Source: Bryobacterales bacterium (GTDB lineage Bacteria; Acidobacteriota; Terriglobia; Bryobacterales; Bryobacteraceae). From it: DNA of 16,590 nt. Below are positions 1 through 5,468 of the stretch, piece after piece. Position 1 is the stretch's first letter, and each line of letters begins with the position of its first letter. Made by a program: the position numbers and the translations under genes. A model generated the notes under the pieces. That model was not told the origin of the DNA and searched no databases. It saw nothing but the letters and a program-made list of their open reading frames with translations. Location: contig DNFG01000312.1 in the NCBI GenBank assembly GCA_003487005.1, positions 1-16,590 of the forward strand, in the 5' to 3' direction.

Positions 1-76
1 CCTGCCCCCCCCCCGCCCCCGCCCCCCCCCCCCTCGGTCCCCTCCGCCCCTCCGCCCCCGCCCCCGCCCCCCGCCG
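1..76. repeat. C-homopolymer / CCCCCG low-complexity tract
   Basis: The first 76 bases are almost pure C with isolated G and T: runs of ten and thirteen C, then CCCCCG units. It falls inside the trmFO reading frame without creating a stop and would code Pro/Ala. It could be a real slippage-prone tract or low-quality sequence at a contig edge. Confidence 0.8.
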
Positions 77-227
77 CTATCAACCCGCCAACATCGCTTT
101 CGACCTGCTCCCCGCCCTCGATGACGAGACGCAGGCCCGCTATCGCAAGGACCGCAAAGCCCGCCACGCCGAAGTCTGCCGGCGCGCTCAGGCGGCGATG
201 GATGATTACCTCGCCATCCATGCCTGA
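1..227 (+). CDS. trmFO: TrmFO C-terminus (tRNA m5U54 methyltransferase, folate-dependent), 5' partial
   Basis: The frame ending at the TGA at 225-227 gives a tail beginning RYQPANIAFDLLPAL and ending in a charged helix (RKDRKARHAEV...). This matches the conserved end of TrmFO, where FQPMNxNFGLxPPL is followed by a Lys/Arg-rich helix. TrmFO is a cytosolic FAD enzyme that uses methylenetetrahydrofolate to make 5-methyluridine at position 54 of tRNA. Seen here is only about the last 50 recognisable residues; the FAD-binding N-terminus lies off the left edge. The preceding 70 or so bases translate to a Pro/Ala-rich string that does not look like TrmFO and may be mutated or poorly sequenced. The stop overlaps the xerC start by 8 bases. 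A trmFO-xerC order is known in other phyla (gid-codV in Bacillus), which supports both calls. Confidence 0.75.
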   Translation, partial: CPPPAPAPPPLGPLRPSAPAPAPRRYQPANIAFDLLPALDDETQARYRKDRKARHAEVCRRAQAAMDDYLAIHA

Positions 228-1122
228 ACTCGCCGAAGCCGTCGATCTCTACCTCGCCTCCCTGGCCCGCGAGAACGCCTCCGCCCACACCATCCGCAAC
301 TATGCCGCCGACCTCGCCCAGTTCCTCGGCTATCTCGGCCGCGGCGGCGCCGCCCTGCCCCCCGCCGCCGAAGTCGACCAACTCCTGCTCCGCGAATGGC
401 TCGCCGATCTCTACTCGCAGAACCTCCAGAAAGTCACCATCCGCCGCAAACTCGCCGCCATCCGCGGCCTCTTCGAACACCTTCTCCGCGAAGGCCGCGT
501 CACGGTCAACCGCGCCAAACTGCTCACCACCCCCAAACTCCCCAAAACCCTCCCCTCCGTCCCCACCGAGGAGCAGACCAACACCCTCATCGACGACATC
601 GCCGCCCGCAAACTCGAACGCCCCCACCCCGAACGCGATCTCGCCCTCTTTGAACTCCTCTACGGCTGCGGCCTCCGCATCAGCGAACTCTGCGGCATGA
701 ACGTCGCCGATCTGGACCCCCGCGAAGGCTGGCTCCTCGTCCGCGGCAAGCGGAAGAAGGAGCGCCAGGTCCCCGTCCCCGCGCGCGCCCTCGACGCCCT
801 CAACCGCTGGATCGACGCCCGCCGCCCCGCCTCGCCCGATGAATCAGCCGTCTTCCTCAACCATCGCGGCACTCGCCTGTCCGACCGCGGCGCCCGCGGC
901 ATCCTCAAACTCTACGCCGTCGCTCTCGCCGGCGACGGCGGCCTCCATCCCCACTCCCTCCGCCACGCCTACGCCACCCACCTCCTCAGCGCCGGCGCCG
1001 ACCTCCGCGCCATTCAGGAACTCCTCGGCCACGCCTCGCTCTCCACCACGCAGAAATACACCCAGCTTTCCCTCCACGACCTGATGAAGGTCTATGACAA
1101 GGCCCATCCGCGCGCGAAGTAG
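220..1122 (+). CDS. xerC: Tyrosine recombinase XerC
   Basis: A 300-residue site-specific tyrosine recombinase that, with XerD, resolves chromosome dimers at dif. An N-terminal SAM-like core-binding domain (about 1-90) contains ENASAHTIRNYAADLAQFLGYL; the catalytic domain follows. All active-site residues are visible: R153 (GLRISEL), K177 (VRGKRKK), H245 and R248 (HSLRH), H271 (LLGHASL) and nucleophile Y280 (TTQKYT). These sit five residues beyond the E. coli XerC positions and the length is normal (about 298). A longer frame opens at 121, but its first 33 residues lie over trmFO in another frame, so I chose ATG 220. That ATG overlaps the trmFO stop (ATGCCTGA), implying translational coupling; no good Shine-Dalgarno is present. 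It is convergent with the cytochrome gene, 6 bases apart. XerC rather than XerD is judged from context. Confidence 0.9.
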   Translation: MPELAEAVDLYLASLARENASAHTIRNYAADLAQFLGYLGRGGAALPPAAEVDQLLLREWLADLYSQNLQKVTIRRKLAAIRGLFEHLLREGRVTVNRAKLLTTPKLPKTLPSVPTEEQTNTLIDDIAARKLERPHPERDLALFELLYGCGLRISELCGMNVADLDPREGWLLVRGKRKKERQVPVPARALDALNRWIDARRPASPDESAVFLNHRGTRLSDRGARGILKLYAVALAGDGGLHPHSLRHAYATHLLSAGADLRAIQELLGHASLSTTQKYTQLSLHDLMKVYDKAHPRAK

Positions 1123-1128
1123 CCCCGC

Positions 1129-2109
1129 TCAGTACGTCCCCGGCTGCGGATGCGAGTCCACCGCGTTGCGAACCGCCGGCACCGTCCGCAGGTACGCGTA
1201 GATCGCCCGCAGGTCCTCTTCCTCCAGCCGCGACAGCCCCAGCCACATCATGATCGTGAAGTTCGACTGGTTCATCGGCGGCGCATTCTCCGCGGTCATC
1301 TCGGAAAAGCCCTTGAACTTCGCCACGAACCGGTCCTCACTCCACGTCCCGATCCCGGTCTCATTGTCCGGCGTGATGTTCGCGCTGCGCACCAGCAAAT
1401 CCCCAAACCGGAACTCTTCCCCGCCCCCAAACTCCCGTCCCGCCACCGGCACCCCCTTGTCCAGCTTGCTGTGACATGTCTTGCACTCCCCAATCGTCAC
1501 CAGATACTCCCCGTACTTCACCTTGTCCGCCTTCGAGACCGGCGCCACCGGCCCGCTCAACGGACGCGGCAGATCATTCACCAGATACTTTACCGGGAAG
1601 ATCAACTCACTTCGCGGCATCACCCGCCTCACCGGCGGCAGCGTTCGCAAATACACCACCAGCGAATACGCATCTTCATCGCTCATGTGCGCATAGTGCT
1701 CGTACGGCATGAAATTGAACAACGCCCGCCCGTCCTTCGACACCCCCTCCCGCAGCGCCCGCAGGATTTCGCCGTCCGTCCAGGCCCCCAAACCCGTCTC
1801 CGGATCGGACGTCAGATTCGCGCTCACCACCTTCCCGGGCAACCCCAACTCCGCCGGAAACTCGAATCCCGACCCGCGCTGCCCGGCGATCACCGGACCC
1901 GCATACTTGCTCCAGTCCCGCGGCGAATGGCAACCCTCACAGTCCGCCAGATGCTCAAACAGATACCGGCCGCGCTCCAGACGCGCCTCCGTCACTTCCA
2001 CCTTGATATCCGAAGGAGGCGCTGCCTGCGGCTTCTTCGATGCCAGCCAGCCAAAGCCTCCGCCCGCCAGCACAGCCAGCGTCAGTACAACATACGCAAA
2101 CTTCTTCAC
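1129..2109 (-). CDS. Membrane-anchored diheme cytochrome c
   Basis: 326 residues. An N-terminal hydrophobic segment (about 4-24, FAYVVLTLAVLAGGGFGWLA) is a signal anchor or uncleaved signal peptide, so the protein faces the periplasm. Two class I cytochrome c domains follow, each with a CxxCH heme site: C57-EGC-H61 and C209-KTC-H213. Probable sixth ligands are Met residues in FNFMPYEHYAHMSDED (134-146) and in the second domain's MTAENAPPM stretch. Each domain closes with the usual YLRTLPPV / YLRTVPAV helix, showing internal duplication. The arrangement resembles diheme cytochromes that serve periplasmic dehydrogenases or oxidases; no dehydrogenase is adjacent, so the partner is unknown. The start is GTG, chosen because GAGGAG lies six bases upstream. 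It lies 96 bases downstream of hfq on the same strand and may be co-transcribed or use its own TATACT box. Confidence 0.88.
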   Translation of the reverse strand: MKKFAYVVLTLAVLAGGGFGWLASKKPQAAPPSDIKVEVTEARLERGRYLFEHLADCEGCHSPRDWSKYAGPVIAGQRGSGFEFPAELGLPGKVVSANLTSDPETGLGAWTDGEILRALREGVSKDGRALFNFMPYEHYAHMSDEDAYSLVVYLRTLPPVRRVMPRSELIFPVKYLVNDLPRPLSGPVAPVSKADKVKYGEYLVTIGECKTCHSKLDKGVPVAGREFGGGEEFRFGDLLVRSANITPDNETGIGTWSEDRFVAKFKGFSEMTAENAPPMNQSNFTIMMWLGLSRLEEEDLRAIYAYLRTVPAVRNAVDSHPQPGTY

Positions 2110-2121
2110 GGGGTACTCCTC
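2110..2121 (-). promoter_or_regulatory. Shine-Dalgarno deciding the GTG start of the cytochrome gene
   Basis: On the minus strand GAGGAG is followed by TACCCC and then GTG. The spacing is ideal and fixes a non-ATG start. An almost identical leader precedes the hfq gene. Confidence 0.7.
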
Positions 2122-2156
2122 TTTCCGGTCCCAGGCCGGACGACAACGTTCCGGCT

Positions 2157-2162
2157 AGTATA
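2157..2162 (-). promoter_or_regulatory. Possible -10 box for the cytochrome gene
   Basis: TATACT on the minus strand lies about 48 bases before the GTG start, in the hfq-cytochrome gap. No convincing -35 hexamer is found at 16-18 bases, so support is the -10 alone. The same GTATAC-type box recurs before the genes starting at 10290 and 13116. Confidence 0.3.
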
Positions 2163-2205
2163 CGCGAAAGTGAGGTTCGATTCGGCTCACCCCCCAGCCC
2201 GCCCG

Positions 2206-2517
2206 CTACTCCTTGTACATGTACTTGATGTACGACTTGTAAACAAGCAGATTCGGCCCCTCCTCCCGGTTCAGCTTGATGCACAATTTGTCGTACCACT
2301 CGATCACCCCGTGCAACTCCTCCCCGTCCCGCAGGATCACCACCATCGGTGTCTTCGACTGCATCTGCTTGACGTAGTAAAAATTCTCGGCGTTCGTCGT
2401 GTCCGGCGGCGTCTGTTTCTTGATCGGGGGCTTCGCGGTTTTTGCGTGTTTTGCCGCGAAATTCTGCTTCGCGTCCGTCAGCGGCGGACGAATCAATCTC
2501 CGGTTTGAAGACTCCAA
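2206..2517 (-). CDS. hfq: Hfq-like Sm-fold RNA-binding protein
   Basis: 103 residues. The last 58 or so form an Sm domain: NFYYVKQMQSKTPMVVILRD, then GEELHGVIEWYD (Sm1, matching the Hfq VxIxLxxGxxLxGxIxxFD pattern) and LLVYKSYIKYMYKE (Sm2, in place of VYKHAI). The usual KH pair of Sm2 is KS here, which affects the proximal RNA-binding face. The first 47 residues are basic, low-complexity and probably disordered, and the protein ends right after Sm2 with no C-terminal tail; both features differ from E. coli Hfq. Such divergent Hfq relatives are known to me from Acidobacteria. The expected role is as a hexameric sRNA/mRNA chaperone in the cytosol. The start is TTG, chosen because GAGGAG lies six bases before it and no upstream ATG fits. 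An internal start near the Sm domain cannot be excluded. Confidence 0.8.
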   Translation of the reverse strand: MESSNRRLIRPPLTDAKQNFAAKHAKTAKPPIKKQTPPDTTNAENFYYVKQMQSKTPMVVILRDGEELHGVIEWYDKLCIKLNREEGPNLLVYKSYIKYMYKE

Positions 2518-2529
2518 GGGGTGCTCCTC
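2518..2529 (-). promoter_or_regulatory. Shine-Dalgarno deciding the TTG start of hfq
   Basis: GAGGAG-CACCCC-TTG on the minus strand. It matches the cytochrome gene leader at 11 of 12 positions (GAGGAGYACCCC) and sets the long N-terminal form of the protein. Confidence 0.65.
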
Positions 2530-2583
2530 GTGTGGACCGCCGCCGGTGCCCGGTCAGGGGGCGGACGGCCGATGTTTGACCCA

Positions 2584-2613
2584 TTGATATCACATCCACA
2601 CTTCACTACTCAA
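2584..2613 (-). promoter_or_regulatory. Candidate sigma70-type promoter of hfq
   Basis: Minus-strand TTGAGT (2608-2613), 18-base spacer, TATCAA (2584-2589). It lies in the 133-base gap shared with the divergent GH2 gene and would give a leader of about 60 bases. Confidence 0.35.
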
Positions 2614-2650
2614 GCATCCGAATATCCGCGATGCCCCCCTTCAGCATAAA

Positions 2651-4462
2651 ATGGACACCATGCGTATCCCGCTCCTCCTGTCCCTCCTGTTGCCCCTCGT
2701 CGCGGCGGCTCAAACCCCGCCCCGCCCCGAGCATCCTCAGCCCCAGTTCCAGCGTCCGCTTTGGCAGTCCCTCAACGGACCCTGGGAGTTTGAATTCGAT
2801 GACGCGGATCGCGGACTCGCCGAGGATTGGGGACAGACCCCGCGCAAATTCTCCCGCCAGATCACCGTCCCCTTCGCCTTTGAAACGAAATTAAGCGGAA
2901 TTGGCGACACCAGTTTCCACCCCGTCGTCTGGTACCGCCGCTCCTTCGATATCCCCGCCGCCTGGAAAGGACAGCGCGTCCTCCTCCACTTCGGCGCCGT
3001 CGATTATCACGCCATGGTCTGGGTCAACGGACGAATGGCCGGTGAACATGAGGGCGGCTCCACCCCCTTCCGGTTCGACATCACGCCCTTCCTCAAACCC
3101 GGCCCCAATACCGTCACCCTGCGCGCCTTTGATCCCCCCGAAGACCGCGCCATCCCCCGCGGCAAACAGTATTGGGAACCCAAGTCCCGCAGCATCTTCT
3201 ACACCCGCACCAGCGGCATCTGGCAGTCCGTCTGGCTCGAAGCCGCCGGTGACAGCTATCTCGACTCCCTCAAAATCGATGCCTCCATCAACGGCGTCGT
3301 CAGCTTCGAAACCCGCATCGCCCGCCCGAAGAAGGACCTCACCCTCGCCTTCACCATCCGCGACGGCGCCACCGTCGTCGCCTCCGGCACCGTCTCCGGC
3401 GTCCGCGATACCAAGTACCTCACCGCGGGCGCCGTCGTCGGCAACCCCAAGCTCTGGCAGTTGAACCGCCCCGCCCTCTATGACGTCACCCTCGAACTCC
3501 GCGACGGCGCCCGCGTCCTCGACCGCGTCGACACCTACTTCGGCTTCCGCAAAGTCGCCATCGAAAACGGACGTTTTTACCTGAATAATCGCCCCGTCTA
3601 CCTCAAATTCGTCCTCGATCAGGGCTATTGGCCCGACTCCCTCCTGACCCCGCCCTCCGACGAGGCCATCAAATTCGACATTGAAAAAACCCTTGAAATG
3701 GGCTTCAATGGCGCCCGCAAACACCAGAAACTCGAGGACCCCCGCTTCCTCTATTGGGCCGACAAAATGGGCTTCCTCGTCTCCAGTGAGATGGCCAACG
3801 CCTACCTCTTCGACGAACAGTACGCCTTCCGCTTCATGCGCGAATGGAAGGAGTCCGTCCTCCGCGACATGAACCACCCCTCCATCGTCATGTGGGTCCC
3901 CATCAATGAAAGCTGGGGCGTCCCCAACCTCCGCGACCCCCGCCAGCAGGCCCACCTCCGCGCCCTCTATCACGCCACCAAATCCCTCGACCCCTCCCGC
4001 CCCGTCATCGGCAACGATGGCTGGGAGAACCTCGAAGCCACCGACCTGATGGCCGTCCACGACTACACCGCCCGCGGCCCTGAACTCCTCGCCCGCTGGA
4101 AAAACATCGAAGTCAAACCCGGCGCCACTCTGCCCTCCCACTCCCGCGGCTACGTCATCCCCGGCTTCGAATACAACGGCACGCCCCTCTACCTCTCCGA
4201 ATTCGGCGGCATCGCCTACATCCCCGAAGGCGTCAAGGTGCCCGAGTCCGCCTGGGGCTACGACGGCGTCGAGAAGTCCCAGGCCGACGCCCTCGCCCGC
4301 CTCCAGGGCCTCTACGAAGCCATTCGCGACTCCCCCTTCATCGGCATCTGCTACACCCAGATCACCGACGTCGAACAGGAGATCAATGGCCTGTTGACCT
4401 ACGACCGCAAGCCCAAGTTCGATCCCGCGGCCATCAAGAAGCTCAACGACATGCTCCGCTGA
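2651..4462 (+). CDS. Secreted glycoside hydrolase family 2 (beta-galactosidase/glucuronidase type)
   Basis: 603 residues with a Sec signal peptide (hydrophobic 5-18, likely cleavage near AAAQ, residue 20), so it is exported. Domain order is typical of GH2: sugar-binding jelly-roll (about 36-198, with WYRRSFDIP and VWVNG), immunoglobulin-like domain (about 200-300), then TIM barrel (about 303-603). The catalytic pair is visible: acid/base E420 in MWVPINESWG and nucleophile E517 in YLSEFGG. It hydrolyses terminal beta-linked sugar residues from plant or microbial polysaccharides; the exact sugar cannot be read from sequence. ATG 2651 and ATG 2660 are both possible starts, the second giving a neater signal peptide; neither has a Shine-Dalgarno. 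Its stop abuts the ppk2 stop (TGATCA). No sugar transporter or regulator is adjacent, so it appears as a single gene. Confidence 0.88.
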   Translation: MDTMRIPLLLSLLLPLVAAAQTPPRPEHPQPQFQRPLWQSLNGPWEFEFDDADRGLAEDWGQTPRKFSRQITVPFAFETKLSGIGDTSFHPVVWYRRSFDIPAAWKGQRVLLHFGAVDYHAMVWVNGRMAGEHEGGSTPFRFDITPFLKPGPNTVTLRAFDPPEDRAIPRGKQYWEPKSRSIFYTRTSGIWQSVWLEAAGDSYLDSLKIDASINGVVSFETRIARPKKDLTLAFTIRDGATVVASGTVSGVRDTKYLTAGAVVGNPKLWQLNRPALYDVTLELRDGARVLDRVDTYFGFRKVAIENGRFYLNNRPVYLKFVLDQGYWPDSLLTPPSDEAIKFDIEKTLEMGFNGARKHQKLEDPRFLYWADKMGFLVSSEMANAYLFDEQYAFRFMREWKESVLRDMNHPSIVMWVPINESWGVPNLRDPRQQAHLRALYHATKSLDPSRPVIGNDGWENLEATDLMAVHDYTARGPELLARWKNIEVKPGATLPSHSRGYVIPGFEYNGTPLYLSEFGGIAYIPEGVKVPESAWGYDGVEKSQADALARLQGLYEAIRDSPFIGICYTQITDVEQEINGLLTYDRKPKFDPAAIKKLNDMLR

Positions 4463-5350
4463 TCAGATCTCGTTCTCCAGATGCAGCTTGGCCAGCAGCA
4501 GCGCCTCGCGCTGCTCGCTGGTCACTGCGGGGTAATCCAGTTTCAGCGATTTCAACTTCCGGTGGATCACATACGCCACCGCGAGCCGCGTAAACCACTT
4601 GTTGTCCGCCGGAATCACATGCCACGGCGCATGCTCCGTGCTCGTGTGCCGCAGGCAGTCCTCGTACGCCTCCACGTACGCATCCCAGTGCCCCCGCTCG
4701 CGGACGTCGGAATCCGAAAACTTCCAGTTCTTGTCCGGCCGCTCGATCCGGTCCAGAAACCGCTTCTTCTGTTCTTCCTTCGAGACGTTCAGATAGAACT
4801 TCAGCACTTCGATGCCGTTGTGCGTCAGATACTCCTCGAAGTTGTTGATCTCCTGGTACCGCCGCTTCCAGATGTTCTTGTCCACCCAGCGCTTTGGCAG
4901 TTTCTGCCGCTCCAGGATCCCCGGATGGACCCGCGCCACCAGAACCTCCTCGTAATACGACCGGTTGAATATCCCGATCCGCCCGCGCTCCGGCAGCCTT
5001 TTCGCGCAGCGCCACAAATAATCATGGTCGAGCTCTTCCGCCGAGGGCGCCTTGAACGACATCACCTGGCAGCCCTGCGGATTGATCCCGCTCATCACAT
5101 GCTTGATCGTCCCGTCCTTGCCCGCCGCGTCCAGCGCCTGAAACACGATCAGCAGCGCGTAGGTGTCCTGCGCGTACAATTTGTCCTGAAATTCGGCCAG
5201 AAGTTGGACGCCTTCGTTCAGCCGCTCCGCGGCTTCTTTCTTTTTGAGTGATTCCAGCGTCCAGCCAGGATCGTAATCCTTCGTGAGCGAGATCTTTTTG
5301 CCCGGCGGAACAATCAGTTTGTCGAGAAGGCTGTCGGGTAGTTTTTTCAT
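4463..5350 (-). CDS. ppk2: Polyphosphate kinase 2 family phosphotransferase
   Basis: 295 residues of the PPK2 family, cytosolic P-loop enzymes that transfer phosphate between polyphosphate and nucleotides. Walker A is FQALDAAGKDGTIKHVMSG (70-88). The Walker B-like element is RIGIFNRSYYEEVLVARVHP (124-143). The lid region holds KNWKFSDSDVRERGHW, and the conserved HVIPADNKWFTRLAVA lies near the end. The FNRSYYEEV form, rather than FDRSWYNR, matches the polyphosphate:nucleotide phosphotransferase subgroup (class III-like), which can phosphorylate AMP or ADP using polyphosphate. The direction of the physiological reaction is not visible. A TTGACG/TAGGCT promoter lies immediately upstream, and a terminator separates it from the pyrophosphatase gene 118 bases further up. 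The leader would be only about 8 bases with no Shine-Dalgarno. It ends base-to-base against the GH2 gene. Confidence 0.88.
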   Translation of the reverse strand: MKKLPDSLLDKLIVPPGKKISLTKDYDPGWTLESLKKKEAAERLNEGVQLLAEFQDKLYAQDTYALLIVFQALDAAGKDGTIKHVMSGINPQGCQVMSFKAPSAEELDHDYLWRCAKRLPERGRIGIFNRSYYEEVLVARVHPGILERQKLPKRWVDKNIWKRRYQEINNFEEYLTHNGIEVLKFYLNVSKEEQKKRFLDRIERPDKNWKFSDSDVRERGHWDAYVEAYEDCLRHTSTEHAPWHVIPADNKWFTRLAVAYVIHRKLKSLKLDYPAVTSEQREALLLAKLHLENEI

Positions 5351-5364
5351 GGCTGTTCCGGTCC

Positions 5365-5393
5365 AGCCTATCGGCGGGCCGCTGCCGCGTCAA
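5365..5393 (-). promoter_or_regulatory. Promoter of ppk2
   Basis: Minus-strand TTGACG (5388-5393), exactly 17 bases, TAGGCT (5365-5370). Predicted transcription start is near 5358, about 8 bases before the ATG, so the transcript would be nearly leaderless. It lies downstream of the pyrophosphatase terminator, making ppk2 an independent unit. Confidence 0.5.
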
Positions 5394-5408
5394 GCCTTCC
5401 CGCCACAC

Positions 5409-5445
5409 AAAGAAAAGGCGGACGCGCCGGAGCGCGCCCGCCTTT
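5409..5445 (-). terminator. Intrinsic terminator of the pyrophosphatase gene
   Basis: The arms at 5414-5427 and 5432-5445 form a 14-pair stem with one mismatch and a four-base loop (TCCG on the minus strand). On the minus strand it is followed by a T-rich run (TTTTCTTT including the stem end). It sits 24 bases after the pyrophosphatase stop. Confidence 0.75.
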
Positions 5446-5468
5446 GCGGTCAACCGGGAGGATCCGGG

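Noticed and set aside
1150..2508. 452-residue plus-strand open frame
   Set aside because: It is antisense to the cytochrome and hfq genes; the translation is Arg/His/Pro-rich without motifs, as expected from high-GC antisense.
2891..4141. 416-residue minus-strand open frame
   Set aside because: Antisense of the GH2 gene with a monotonous Gly/Val/Asp/Glu composition; the GH2 frame has domains and catalytic residues.
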